Source: Schistocephalus solidus
Taxonomy: Eukaryota > Platyhelminthes > Cestoda > Diphyllobothriidea > Diphyllobothriidae
Reading direction: 5' to 3'
Assembly (NCBI GenBank): GCA_017591395.1
Contig: WEDG01004218.1
Coordinates: forward strand, 62,001 to 126,000
DNA: 64,000 nucleotides
Within the stretch, counting starts at the first letter, position 1, and every line of letters starts with the position of its first letter. The notes beneath the pieces were generated by a model. The model was not told the DNA's origin. It did not search any database and saw nothing but the letters and a program-made list of their open reading frames with translations. The position numbers were made by a program, and so were the translations under genes. Below are positions 1 to 13,200 of the stretch, one piece after another.

Positions 1-935
1 ACCTGCAGCAAATGAAAGACGTGTATAAAACTGCCTTTTCATTGAGATGGAGCAAGCGAATAAGTAAGTAGCCTCTAAGGACAGCTACCGCAAATGATTT
101 CCCCGTTGCGAGCGTGCACGTTCTCTTCGTAAACGCTTCCCTCTTACGCCTGTGCTGAAAAGACCAACTGTCCTTTGAGGCCCAATCAGTGTGTACTAAT
201 TCACTTACTGGTTTCTATGAAGCAGGATACACTGGTCGTCTACCGAGCGGACTGGAAAATAGGGTATGTGTTTATACAACTATCCAGTTAGGTCAAGGGA
301 AAAAACGACAGATTTTTTGTTTAATTCTTGCACATTTAACCAACACAACGCACCAAGTCAACCACTTTAACGGCCTACGCCAGCGGGTGCCAGCCAAGTC
401 AAAGGCTAATTATTTAAAAACTCCAGCGTTTTGTTGTCATAAGATATTGGAAGAAGCTGTCTACCCTACCTGGCCGAATTCATCCTTGTTATTCACTCAG
501 AATGAGAACTGCTGGTCTACCCAGTTTCCTATAATTCTACTTATTCAAAATTTGTGTTTGCCTTTCCCAGAAGAAAGGCGATGGAATTAAAAACAACATG
601 TCTTGTTGGCATTTAATTAACCACAGTAAAAAGGGCTCAGTTAGTCGCATTCATAAGTTAACTTGAATTTGTGGAGCTTTCAGTTGTCAGCTATATTATT
701 AACAGTTAAAGCGCCATATGTTGAACATTTTCAAGAACCTGACGAGGTATTTTAAGTCAATAGTTCTCGGTAAACGCTTCGGTATTTAGGAAGAATCCCC
801 TAAAGGTATTGTCTTCATGGCCGCTGCTGTCGGCAGCCAAAGCATAGTCCAAAAACCACAGCTGTCCCTGACTAACGCGTTCTTGACGGGAGTGACAAGC
901 GGTCTCACTGACGAAGCATGGGCAACGTAGCACGA
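1..935. other. No gene recognised
   Basis: AT-rich to about 800, then rising GC content toward the repeat at 936. An open frame of 133 codons at 189-590 (plus) has no recognisable domain and is probably chance. Confidence 0.5.
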
Positions 936-1236
936 CAGTTCGACCGTCGTAGTCCGACGATGTCCACCGTATGCTCCATGGGAAAGTGGAGCAGGGACGG
1001 TGACTTGCGCGTGATTTAGTTTAAAGTGATAGTAGACTTGCGCTGCATCTACCGCACTCTCTCCTCCTCCCCTACCTGAACCCGGTGTCAAGACAGAGTC
1101 AAGAAGACCGGAGGCGGGAGAGGACGCAGGTGGCTGGCGCGGCTGGGTCCCCTAAGTCCTAGCCGCCCCTAGGTGTGCCACCACTCCTCCTATTATCGGC
1201 ATTTGTTATGGGAGCGCAACCCGTGTTGGTCCAACG
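936..1236. repeat. GC-rich dispersed repeat, copy 1
   Basis: Shares CAGTTCGACCG, GATGTCCACCGTAT, GCAGGGACGGTGACTTG, AGTGATAGTAGACTT, GCATCTACCGCACTC and CCCGTGTTGGTCCA, in order, with 2817-3152. Both are more GC-rich than their surroundings. No coding frame or terminal structure was recognised; family unknown. Confidence 0.75.
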
Positions 1237-2816
1237 CATCTACCACGTGGCCCGTTTAGGGGGCACGGGCGACGTAGCAGGGAACCCCTGAACGTGTAGC
1301 AGCTGCTCCAGTGTGCCCTTTTCGAGTGGCTCTTAGTCGATGGCCGCAAAAACCGTTCAAATTCGCAGGCACGTCGCTGACTCACGGCCACCCACTGAGG
1401 CAGGCCTGCGCACACACCTGGGGTCGCTTAAACGCGTCGGCGGGCGTTGACCCATGCGATTCTGCCACTAAGCACATGCCCAACACAGCCCGTCACTACC
1501 TCATACTGGTATGGGCTGGTCACAAGCGAGTAAACAACTGTAACTCACGCACTCCCGTATGGACGCTGTATTCTGACACACGAAAACAGCCAAACCAAGT
1601 CAAACTGTACTCTCTATCCATAAATCGCTTAGCACGGCTCATTATCTTCTCATAGAAGATGGAATGAACTTAATTTGTGTGGCTAAAGTTTATCTCATAT
1701 CCCTGACCTCGACAAGCGTACCTGGCTATCTAGTGCATGGGGTTTATTAAAACACGGCAAGCGGGCATTTTTCTGACTGCAAGTCGGTCCACTTTGGCAT
1801 ATCCTTTAAATATTTAAGTGGAATACATACGCCGTTCTGTCCAGGTTAACTTTTCAGAATTTAAATTTTTACAGCAACTAAGAAACGCTGAGCGCTTTAT
1901 ATTCTCATTTTGGACATCTGAACATGTCATTTTTCCAATATAAATTGATGGTCGTCGAAGCATATCAATAATTAAACTAATAACTGAAGGACTTAACGGG
2001 AAGCTTAAATAAACTTTGCTTCAGAGATATAAATGCAATATACACCTAAAACACTTTCGTGAATTCAAATGGAAAATACAACGTAGGTAACTTTGAAAAA
2101 CCGATTGAAGAGCATGATCTCTAGTGAATCCCTAGATTGTGATATGTAAGCTATTGATTCCACAAACCTGCTTTTCTTCCCCTTCCATACCTACTCCTAC
2201 TGAATGCATCATGAGAGAAGGAACTATCCATATGTTTTGTCACTTTCAATGAAACCATGTTATGTTTCTTTAATTCAAATGAATTCCCAGCAGGGCATTT
2301 TCCAACGCTCCCCCGGGTTATCCAGACAAAAGACTAACTTGAGGCTAGTTAGCGATTTTATTTTTTGCCCATGCCAAGACTTCCTATATGAAATTCTACA
2401 GGCTAAACAGCATGGCAAATCATCTCAAGCGCACTCGAACACAGGTAGAGGATCCACCGTCTAAATGTGCTAGCTGCAGGCATAGGGATGACCACAAATT
2501 CGACTTCGCAGACGCACGCTGGGCAGTAAGACAGGGAGATCGCTGTTTAGATGTTTAGACCTCGGACACCAAGTTAATCGTCAAGATACGCGAACCCTTC
2601 GCTCGCGCAGCCAACTGTCGTGACCCAGCTAAGGATTCACCTCAGGATGGTATCCTCAGACCTCTGTAATTGAGAAGATGGAAACCCAACCCAACCAGAG
2701 ACACGCCCTTTCTACTCTCATTAGCCCCAGCAATATCAGGTTACAAAACCTTTCAGTTTTGCTACATACTGGTAGTCTCTGCCCATGGCATTCTTTTGAT
2801 ATATATCAGTTCGACC
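1237..2816. other. No gene recognised; GC-rich to about 1560
   Basis: 1237-1560 continues the GC-rich island that contains the first repeat copy and may belong to the same element. The rest is AT-rich without recognised structure. Confidence 0.5.
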
Positions 2817-3152
2817 GACGTGGTACGATAATGTCCACCGTATACTCCACAGAAGGTTGGTGCAGGGACGGTGACTTGTGCGGAAATTAGTTTTAAGTGA
2901 TAGTAGACTTCACTGCATCTACCGCACTCCCTCTTCCCTTACTCGCCTGTGCCCGGTGTAAAGACATAGTCCAGGCGGGCACAGATGAAGCATCTCCCAC
3001 GGAGCCGGAGAGTGTGTGTGGCATGTTCCTGCCCCTAAGAATGCCAATGTTGGGCACGCACACCCCCTAGGTTCGCATTTATTATGGGACCACATCCCAG
3101 GATAATAACGCCTACCACAACCGGATTTGGCCCCCCGTGTTGGTCCAGCACA
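2817..3152. repeat. GC-rich dispersed repeat, copy 2
   Basis: Same orientation as copy 1, diverged by substitutions and indels, especially in the middle. It could be an old duplication or two insertions of one element. Confidence 0.75.
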
Positions 3153-5625
3153 TTTAATATGCTATCAGTTATATTCATAGTTGCTCATAATAGCACTCCT
3201 ACGATTCCAATGATCTTCGACTTTAATAAAGAATATAAAATTGAGTAACATGCAGGTGCGGTGGACTTATTAACACTCAGTGTTCAAAAGGACCCCTAAA
3301 CCTGCAGTTGGATAAGGTTGGCCAAAATGACCACATCTAAACCACTTTTGTTGATAATTTTCTTCTGCCTATATTACTTGTCCCTATGCTACTGCATGCA
3401 GGAAATGGCATGTCCTGTAACACGATTGGTGAAGAAAATTCAAGCAAGTTCAATTTTCATAATCATAACTGACAGGAAAACCAGTCCGTTTCTCAGTTGT
3501 TGGACCTTTGGCTTACTAATAGTCAGTAAGCACAGGTTCCCCGATCGAACTTCGATTGATCTCAAATTCGGTGATGTATAAAGCCAGCTGACGATAGCCA
3601 ATAAACCGGAAATGGTTTTCTTTGTTTCCATCCTCTTTATCGGTAGTCTGCTCCTGCCTATATGGAATTTTATACTTGTAAAACACAACATTACTTTTTT
3701 ATTTTCCTCGTTCCTGGATGGAAGAAAAGATTTCTAATTTTGAGCAATCGTTCAGATACACACTGTCATTCTGAGACGATGTCAGTGCTTCTGAATTATA
3801 AGTAATTAAAACTGGATCCTACCCATGTCATCTAGAGCAAATTAAATCAGCAATATATTTTGTATGAGATAATACCATTGCGGTAGGAAAGCTTTAAACA
3901 GAACTGATATATTAAGGAGAGTAGGCTATGCGAAAAGGTAGTTTGGTGTCCAAAAATATTTCAGTTATTCCAAAAGTTTAAAATTATAAATGTTCCTAAA
4001 ATAACCTGAACAAACAATAGCTAGATTTTCTTTCTAAAAACTAAGCCAACGTAACCACAGTAACGAAAATCAAATGAGTCTTTTTAATCGTGAACTAGAA
4101 GTTGGTAATACGCTGAACGCCCATTTGGTAAGATAACTCTTATATTCGGATAAAAACTTGACAGCTCATTAATATTCAAAACGATGTTAGTGAAAATAAG
4201 TGCTTATTTGAAGACTTATGGCAGATTTGTGTATAGAAGAATCCATTGTTGACAGTAATGTTTACAGTTCACAACATTGATATTTATTCCCATTCATGAG
4301 AGGATTCCAGTTGATGAGCAGTCATTCAAAGGTTTAAAAGTACTACATTATTAGCGATTATATTTTTATTATTTTATTCCTATTTACGTTGGGAGACTTG
4401 GTAAGATAACAGATTGATTAACGAAGGAAATACGTTAAGTTGGATATCTTGCAAAAACTATATGTGGATAATATCTAATTGAATCAACGGTGGCTGTATT
4501 AAAAGTCTAGATTCCGAGATAAACTCCACTGGATTATCGATTTATGAATTCAGTATCAAATATCATGCCGCAGCCAATTTAATTATTCATTTTTTTCAAT
4601 CAGAACTTACTTGCTGAGATTTGCCGAATACGCCCAGTCTCCACCTTCATGATTTCAATCTACTCATTTCAGAACATTATTTGAAACGTGAGTTACTACA
4701 CTGCACGTTCACATTATCTTAACTAGCCAACTTGCATTTAACGAAGTTTAATAAACTGATCTATTTTTGAGAGGATAATACGGTTTTAATGAACTTTGAA
4801 TTAAAGTACGTAAATATTAAGATTCAGTGAATAATGTCAAAAAGTTTTCACCAAGACTATTGTTTAGAATGGTAGAGAGGGAAAAAGCACGATTTTCAAA
4901 AGATTTCTTCAAAAGGGGACCTATTATTTAACAGGTAGAGGATTACTTCATGTAAATAAGGCAATTGCCTGTGTCTTGCGTCTTAAAGCATCTTTTTTTG
5001 ACCCAGTTGGGCGTGTTATCCACGTAATATTTCAACATATATACAGTAAGTAGAGTCAACAACCGGAATGGGCATCTGAGAAGCGTCTGAGTCCATTTAC
5101 CATCCAGGCATTACTAAGGTCAACGTGGATTTATATTCTATCGACCGAGATTAAAAATACTGGCCTCCCACAAGTGATATTTCGTCAATCTGGCTATGGG
5201 AAGACATTTTGCCTTTCGCCGCAAGTTTAAACTTTAGGAATTTTAATTTGATAGCCACGGAATTCCGTCCCATTCTGTTAGTGAACATTTGGATGACTTT
5301 ATTTTTTTCAAGCAAAATCAGCCGCTAACATGTTAACAATAAATTTCGTAAGATGTGGCGGATACAACTTATTACAAATAGCGTCGAAATGCTTGCACAC
5401 ACTACTGAAGCTGCTTTTGAACGTACAGCTTCTTTAAGCTTATTAAAATCACTGCATCAGACGAAGTCTGTCCGCAGTCGCTTTTTTGCCTTAATAATCG
5501 TTGGTCAACGAAAAATAATTTTAAATCATTTGCAATTTACCAAAATACTTGTATCTATCAAAGCGAAGCGATCATATGGTTCATAGCAACTTGTAGAAGG
5601 CAGGTATGATGGGTACAGTGCGAAC
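3153..5625. other. Downstream of receptor exon 7; no C-terminal exon identified
   Basis: The donor at 5629 predicts another receptor exon to the left on the minus strand. I looked for a tail exon or a Homer-type PPxxF motif in the minus-strand frames here and did not recognise one. Confidence 0.5.
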
Positions 5626-5629
5626 TTAC

Positions 5630-6520
5630 CCATTCTTATGCTTCTGACTGATGTTTGCTTGTAGCACACCAATATGGCATCGAATATCTTTCGCCGTGAC
5701 AAATGCTGACCGCGAGTTCTTCTCTGGGTGCAGCAGCATAATGTAGATTTTTGGAATGAAGAGGATGAGGAAAGCAATAGTTGCCGACAAGCTGACAGCC
5801 ATTGAAAGTGCGAATTCTGTCTCATATCCTCCAAGATAAATTGGTAGGATTGCCAGCCAGAGAACACACGTTGTATACATTGTGAAACCAATGAATTTAG
5901 CCTCATTGAAATTGTGAGGCAGGTTGCGAGTCTTTATGGCATAGCACGTGCATACAACGATGAGAATCATACCAATTGCGAGTGGTATGACTGTCCCATT
6001 TCGGGTTGTATTGCATATCAATCGTGCCATGGTAAAACTGTTGAAGAAACGCAGTTCCGGACCCGGCGGTTCCAGGAACAGCATAACAACTACTACCGTT
6101 ACCTCCACAAGATTAATCAGGGCTGTTATCACCATTTGCGCTGTTAGAGATAGGAAACGTTGTTTCTTCAGATAGATCCGCTTTGAACCCTCCAGAATAC
6201 GTGCTATTCTGTTGGTCTTCGTAGCTAGTGCACCATAGAGCATAGAAAAGGCAAGACCCGGGAAGACGCGACTCAAAAGACAACCAATCACAACCGGCTT
6301 CCAAATGACGACGAAGTTTGAGGCATGGGCAAAAAGCATGCCAAGCAGCATGACATACATAAGTTCTCGGGTGGAAGCCTTGACAATAGAGGTGTTCCGG
6401 TAGATGAGAAAAACGGACAGGCCAAACATTGTCAGGAGAACACCAAGGGATGCGAGTATTATGGAGAGAAGGGGAGCGGCCGACTCCAGTGCGGGTAGAT
6501 AGGTTCGATCTTTGTGCATT
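5630..6520 (-). CDS. mGluR: mGluR exon 7: last cysteine, seven-helix domain; contains a -1 frame break
   Basis: With exon 6 it reads PTENRTECTKIEPIYPHWS, giving the ninth cysteine and the family Trp before TM1. The frame then breaks near a C4 run (plus G4 at 6471-6474); one extra C gives HWSRPLPLLS and exactly the mGluR1/5 spacing from Trp to TM1/loop 1. The rest is open: SIVKASTREL (loop 1), TNFVVIWKP region, cysteine of GCLLSR and its partner in LICNTT (extracellular disulfide), KTNRIARIL (loop 2), AIKTRNLPHNFNEAK (loop 3, G-protein contact), GFTMYTTCVLWLA (TM6), FIPKIYIMLLHPEKN (TM7 end) and RSAFVTAKDIRCHIG. It ends HKN at AATGG/GTAAGT, a near-perfect donor; unspliced, a TAA follows at 5628-5626. 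The ATG at 6519 is internal, not a start. Confidence 0.94.
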
Positions 6521-9500
6521 CTTTGGGATAGAGTATATGTGGGTATAAATTAGATTGAGTTGTAGTGAGACATGTATAAATGGCTTTAGATGTTGCGCTT
6601 GCTATAGATGCCCTTTTTTCGTGAAGGAAAGGTTTTAATGCAAATCGTTATTATAATTAATAGTGCGTAGAGTGCTGTTAAGGGGGAATGTCACTGCATG
6701 TGCTTGTCAAACCGTTATGCAAATACAAAGATCTAACAAAATAAAAAATAAGGAAGTTGAAACTCCAACAAAATTGATAAAACAAGCAATCTTCAGTCTG
6801 CATACTGTGCCAATAATGGCCAAAGGATTGATTTTGTGTATGAGCTTCAAGCATAGGCAGCTTCTTTCGAACTCGGCCATAGAGAGCAATCTAGCCCACG
6901 ATATCTATACATAAATATTGCCAAATTACTAGGCACTTATTATTGAACTTCTTCAGAGATCTGCTTCAATTTTATGCCATGCTTTATTTTAACTCATCAT
7001 TGATTCTAGCAAATGCCGACACCTTTACAAAAATAAATTCTAACTTTATACTCAACTAGCCCCTTTAATGCTTATAAATATAATATTCATTATAAAGATA
7101 TTTTGCTTTTGTAGCTTTCTGAAAATCAGCAAAATCACCTTCCAGGTGGCTGTTCCTGTCTTATCAGATTGAGTCGAAGTTGAATGCAACGGTGACTAGG
7201 ACGAGACATGTAATGGTCATTCTTTGCACTTTATGATTTTTCGTAAGTAAACTGTTTTATTAAGCTGACAGCATTTTCTGAATGATCGTAGGCTTGGCGC
7301 AGAGTACGTCAAAAACATTTCAAATGGAACTACTTATCATTAACGCCAACTGAGTCACTTCCCCGTTGCTGACAAAATACCATTCAAAACATGCTTATCC
7401 AAAGGGCAATTCTTAAAACGCCTTATGCTAAGATCGTTAGATTTCTGTTTTTATACTCAACGCAAGGACCGGTCTTTTGCTTTAATGGGGCATGTAGGTA
7501 GCTACATTTAGGATGTAACATAAAGCAAGAAATAAAAACCTTCTTGAAAAGTATTGAAACTTACTACTGGCATCTCAATTATAAATAAACTGCAATTCTC
7601 GTTGTGACATATCATTGGGATGTATAAAACGGAACCAGAATCTTCAGCTCTGAATGCGAAGAATTGGAAATTAGCTGTATTTAGATGTAACTGTCAACGA
7701 TGACATAAAATGGTTGATATTGTCAAAAAGGATACGTCCAAATTCAGAAGTATTTTACATTTGCAGGCATCTGCTACAAACAACACCGAAATACAATATG
7801 AAATTAAGAACCGCAATAGACTGTGCTGTTCAACTTAACGTGCAATACAGTGTAAATATTTAAGAACTTGTCAACGTGACTGAATGCTCACCAAAGGCCC
7901 AACAGATCAAAAAGAGACGGAAATTTGTCACTTCAAAACCAATTAATTAATCTAGATATTTGCACTTCAGCGTTTATTACATATTTATTGCTTTGGCGAG
8001 TTTGAATAGACCGATTTCTGAAAAAAAGACAACTATATAATTAATGTGCTTTGAAAAGGCATTTGTTTACCTTATAATTTGTCCCCAATGCTTTCAATTG
8101 GATTCGGTTAAAGCACGCGCGATCAGTTTCCAAATCGCTTCCGCTGTTGCACAAACTAAATTCCTTTCATAAGGCATGAGCACTCCCCTGACATAGCTTA
8201 ATATTTCATGGCATTCCCAATTCGCACCCTCTGATAACCAATAAGAGAGATTTGCATTGGTTGACGAAAGCCCATCAATCTGTTGCGGGAGTCCATCATC
8301 CAGTTCTGCCTTGGGACAAACAGCCGCAAAGCAGCTATTACTGCATGCTTGTGGACATTGCCGACAAATTCAAGGGCTCATTAACCGTCATCAACCAGTC
8401 TTACTCAACCACAGGTGGTGCACGCCATTCTGACTTAGGGCTCACTCTCAAGCTCCGCCAGCTGCTTTATAGCGGCAGAGGGACATTGCCAACTAAGACA
8501 AGGAAGCCTGGAATACCCGTTTCTGACTCATCAGCGGTCCTCATTGCGGTACTTTCGGAATTTTAACTAACCATCAGCAATGGAAAAATATTCTGGCATA
8601 AAAATGACGCAGACAAAAATATCCTGTATCTTTTGCACACTTGGCTATGCCATGCCTGCTGGTCCGATTGCTATACGGAAGTCCTCAGTTTGTGTTGATG
8701 GCCCTCTTAGCTGGGCATTAGAAAATTTAATCCGTTGCGAAAATCTATCCATTCGCGCTGAGGGCTTACTTAAAAATGCAGTAATACTCTATGGGAATAA
8801 TTGACTCAAAGAGCCCTCTTGATATAAACGCAATAACCTTGAATTTACCCATTTAGAAAAAAAAGTCAGTACAAATATTTTTAGAAAGGTGCCAGTAAGA
8901 TGTCACATACATTGAGTTCAATTTAACGTCTGCGGTATGTTTTACCAATTCGGAATTCAAGCCACCTGCAACATCGATGTCATCGTCCAAGCTCATAATT
9001 GACAGCGAAATGTGGGCAATGAAATCGTGCAATCTTCAAACATCGTACAAATGTTTTCTTACAACCTCAAGCCATTTTTTTGCATCAGACAGGCCAACGC
9101 AACTCCATTTTCAATTTTTTACGAAAGCAGCAGTCAGTTTTTGAGTCCATTCCAAAAAAATGAGTCTCATTGTATTCTTTGGTAACAAAAGCACTGATTC
9201 TTTTAAATCATCAGCTTATCCATGAGTATTTTGAGGAACCAACAGATTTAAGTGTTAACGTGAATTGAGATGACGATTTCTGATAACATGCAATGCACAT
9301 TTACGAAAACAAAGCCTTTAAGCGCTTTCAAAACCTAGTATAAAATGCCATTGCCTAATACTTTAGAATACGTTAAACAACATTCAGATTGTTTATTTTG
9401 CTTAATTTTATCTGCATTTATCAGAAAATTAGTGCTGTGAATAAAGCGATGCGATAAGGGATACATATGCAACCAAGAGTACCTTTACAACATTAAAATA

Positions 9501-9619
9501 CCATGATCCCTGGTTCTGATAAAATTGCAGAAATAATTCACTGCAAGGGGCATTGTGCTTTAAAAGGAAATGGCTAAACTATGTATTCCGGTTTGTAAAA
9601 TTGCAAAATGATGCTATAC
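6521..9619 (-). other. Receptor intron 6
   Basis: Begins GTATAG at 9619 and ends CCCAAAG at 6521. It holds the SINE tail fragment at 8.5 kb and otherwise AT-rich sequence. A plus-strand ORF at 8252-8566 overlaps that fragment and is not supported. Confidence 0.8.
8496..8540 (-). mobile_element. SINE tail fragment with short hammerhead-like core
   Basis: Minus strand: CTGATGA (8534-8528), GTCA, GAAAC (8523-8519), GGGTATTCCAGG. The helix II insert is lost, but the C after GAAA, absent from the other copies, is present, suggesting the family ancestor had GAAAC. Confidence 0.4.
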
Positions 9620-9746
9620 CTGTTCGGTTCTCCGTTGGTTTATAACCAAGGGGGCACTTCTCGCATTGGTCGCTAGCAATTACCCGCTCGTTCGGTAGGC
9701 AAGTCTTGCAAATCCAGCAGCATGCCTTTGATCGCTGCTTAACGAC
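9620..9746 (-). CDS. mGluR: mGluR exon 6: cysteine-rich domain
   Basis: A 127-bp exon, too small to be seen as a long ORF, found by continuing the family alignment. It reads VVKQRSKACCWICKTC, then DQCEKCPLGYKPTENRT, supplying cysteines three to eight of the nine-cysteine domain that relays ligand-induced closure to the membrane helices. CCWIC is the group I form (mGluR1 CCWICTAC). Acceptor ACAATTAAAG/GTCGTT, phase 0, has a weak pyrimidine tract; donor CGAACAG/GTATAG, phase 1, deviates from the GTAAG/GTGAG consensus. Fit to both neighbours in phase and motif order is exact. Confidence 0.92.
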
Positions 9747-10032
9747 CTTTAATTGTAAAATATTCCACTTTAAAATTTAAAAACCATTCAAGTGCCCAAT
9801 TTTAATAGTTTCTATGTACACAACAGTCTCCTCAAACAGGCCTGCAAACGCCTTGGATTTAAAATGTATTGTTTTATCTTGTATGAGAGCTGCGTTTGAC
9901 GTTTTCGCAAAATTAAATTTTGAAAAGAACTGAAATAAAGTTAAGAATGACTTTTTGCTTAACACTAATGTCTATCAAAATAAAATTTATTAACACTTAT
10001 TTTTTCCAAATTAACACATCCAAGTTGGTCAC

Positions 10033-10267
10033 CTTTATTTCTCCTAGCGCGCAGGGTTCACTGCAGCGGGAGGTAGCCAAGGTATTATAGTTAAGTATTT
10101 CCTCCTCCGTATCATTTTCATTGACCTTCGTGATTGGTGTCACTGGCCACTGAACATTACTCGGATCAATCCAGACCTCACCAGACCTCCACCAGCCAAT
10201 CACTTTATACGTATAGGCCAGAGTCCCATCCTCCAGAGTGATGTGCTGGTAATTCAGAATTTCGTAA
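10033..10267 (-). CDS. mGluR: mGluR exon 5: end of ligand-binding domain, start of cysteine-rich domain
   Basis: Acceptor CTATTCCAG/TTACGA completes the split codon from exon 4 (PPGS-YEILNYQ, family APGRYDIMN). YTYKVIGWWRSGEVWID matches the last strand of the flytrap domain (family VGTW). After an acidic insert (NENDTEEE) comes SRCSEPCALGEIK, the first two cysteines of the nine-cysteine domain, as in mGluR1 CSEPCLKGQIK. Donor ATAAAG/GTGACC, phase 0. It is separated from exon 6 by the only short intron of the gene (286 bp). Reading past the donor gives a stop soon after, so the splice is needed. Confidence 0.93.
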
Positions 10268-13200
10268 CTGGAATAGAGCACCATTCAAAATACAATGACT
10301 GAAAACCTGTCTCCAAATTATGCTTGGTGCGTAAGAAAAAAATATATTCCATATGCGTGGGATAACTGACATAACTGGGTATCTCCCCTTTGAAAATAAA
10401 CCTTAGATAACGCAATGCTTGCCCTGCTCTGCCTTAATAAAATCCATTGGAAAATGCTTTTTCGCTAGGACTTCAAAGCAAAACCTTTGCATTTTATGTG
10501 TTTAGTGAATATTCTGAAAACCTTTCTAGAGGTTTTGTCGTTTCGAAACGCCACAAAGAATCCGCCGGCACATTTTGAACAGTGAAAATCCACAAATACC
10601 CTCATGCAATTCCTGAAAAGTGGTTGAGCGACGTTAACAACACAAAGCTTATCCCAAAAATGCGTTAATTACTCGGTTAAACACGCAATTTAAGCAAAAT
10701 TAGTCTATTTTGCACGCAGAATTATCATCAAAATACTGCTCTTAGGCACAATCCACTGAAAATTGTGTTGGTTAAGTTCCTACCTTTAAGAAATAGAAGA
10801 AGTTTTAAGTTTAAGATGCCAAATAAAGGTAAAAAAATTAATTTATAAAAGCATAACAAGGACTCAAGCATTTCTGTTTTTCAACATTATTTATATACTT
10901 GATGTTTGCGTATTTAAATTGGGATCATTGTTACATATCAGACGACTGCACATATGCACGTTTACTTACTATTCAACTTGCAATCGGCATCTTCTGAAAA
11001 AGAAGTTTGCTAATTTTTTTGCAATTATTTTTTGACAAACAACTATGCATGCAAATAGATGGCGTTGACATGGACTCGCATCTTGGATCTTTTTTTGCCA
11101 ATGTGTCGATTTGCAAGCAGGAAGATTTTGTAACTAACTGATTGGGTTGCTAACCTAAGAAACTGCAATCGATACATTGATGATCTTTTTGCAATGGCCA
11201 CAACAGCAATTAATTTCGGTGCTGTATTAGATGCCGTAAATCAAGCAAATTTTTCGATTAGTACATTGTTAGAGTTGGAAACAGCAAGTTCGCCTTCCAT
11301 ACTCGGTATTGTAAGCAGAAAAACAAACAGTAACATATGAAAAAGCGTTTATTGTAAGAAAACATGTCCCAAAACAATATAGGAACATCAGCAGTTACAT
11401 GCTCCGTCAGAATGCAAAATTATGCGGTGCTTGGCGCAAATGGCGAGCAAAATTTGTTTGGTCAACCGTAGCAATTAGGAACTACATAAGACACAGGACC
11501 AACTTCGTAAGAACGAGCCTCCTGGTAGATTTGTTACAAAGAATATGGTCGCATGACCATTTAAAAACTCCACCATACTGACTGTGGAAAAGCTTTTCCT
11601 CAAAGTCATCTTTCAAGTGGCTGCGGAAAGTGAACTTCTAAGAAAATGACTTGCAAAGTCATTGCAGGATATAATGGTCAAGCAACATTATTTGACATGG
11701 AGTAAGTAAGGATAATATGCCAGTTAAAACTAAATCTATTTGCATTTACCCATTTACTGCTCCTAGGGAACAGGCTATATTGGTAGCACTAGTCGATGCC
11801 TATCCAAACGTATAAAGAAAAACCTAGCACGACCGATAAATGCCAACCTAGGAGAATAAACAGCACCATTCTCGCTCACATTACTACTTTTGGTAGCAAG
11901 TGGACCCCACCTAAGGCTTCTGTGGGATTTACTGCCAACCGGTTTGAGTCCGGTTGGTCTATCGTGCACAAAATAAACTGAACGGTCCTTTAACGCCCTC
12001 TCTGTCATCCCACCCTCCTCGTGGAACGGCTCCACTAACCTTTCGTTGCCGCATTACCAGCTGCCTCTTATCCCTTCCTATTCACACACCGCAATCTTAA
12101 GTAATAATAAACATTATGGGTCACACGTTTTACCTTGTACCCCGCTTTCACATTACTGTGTTGGGTCGACAAGAATTTATCCAAAGCACATGTATTTCCA
12201 CTAAATAGTCTATCAAATCCTTCAATGGGTATTTTCACAAACCTTAATTTCACAAAATCATCTTATTTACTATTTTCTTTGGCAGAAGCCAGGTGTTTAA
12301 ACTTGTCAGCCAGCTAAAATTATGCCTGTAACATGTAATTACTGACCAATTAAAATGAAATGTTGACAAAACATTTGAACTGCATTTTTGATTAGGCAAT
12401 ATTGGCTTCGTAGAGTTATAAAATCCTTCATCATGCGGCAGCTTCTGATAATATGTAACATACGTCAAGATGGCGGGTTTTGATAGCATCCCTTTTTGGT
12501 TTTCTGCATAACAAGCACTCTATAAAAATTGCACTTGAATAAGTGCAGAGTTTAATATGCATTTTCGCTGCCCTGAAAAATTAACATATAATTTTAGAAA
12601 ACGTAAATTAAAAGTTGTCCCTTGTGCGCATTTTGCAGTCAATCAGTTCTTCCTAAAATTTGATACTCATGGTAATGGTACATTTAGGTTGAAAACGTTT
12701 TTCGAATTCTTGAATAATATTGAGCCCAAGCTAGCTTTGCTTTTGAATTTAGGTTATATAGCCACCAATCTGTACGCTTTCAATGTAAGAAACAGCATTC
12801 ATTTTTATAGGCTAGTAAATTTTAAAATGGACGTTGGCTAGGTTTATATTTCATGACGGTCATTACTAAACGTGAAGATACAACGTATTCTTTAATATAT
12901 CATAAGTTGAAACTGAAAGATTGCCTTGCTTCCACTATAACGTATGAACAGTTGTGATTAGCTACTAAATTATTAACATAAAATTAATGTTGCTACCGTT
13001 CTGCATAAAATTAAAATTTGTAGGGAAAAAAATCAATATTAAAATGCAAACTAACTTTTGACACATTCTTTATGGCGTACAGTGATTGCAGGCATCCAAT
13101 AGGTCATGCACATAAAAGCCTCATCTTGCCGATCTGACGACTCAGTGTAAATCAGATATCCAAACGGAAATTTATTTCACAGTTTTGCTCAAGATTTAAT

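Noticed and set aside
6517..6519. ATG as the start of a separate seven-helix protein
   Set aside because: The base context is an internal exon. The upstream frame through the acceptor at 6521 gives the conserved TEC...PHW segment, so this ATG is chance.
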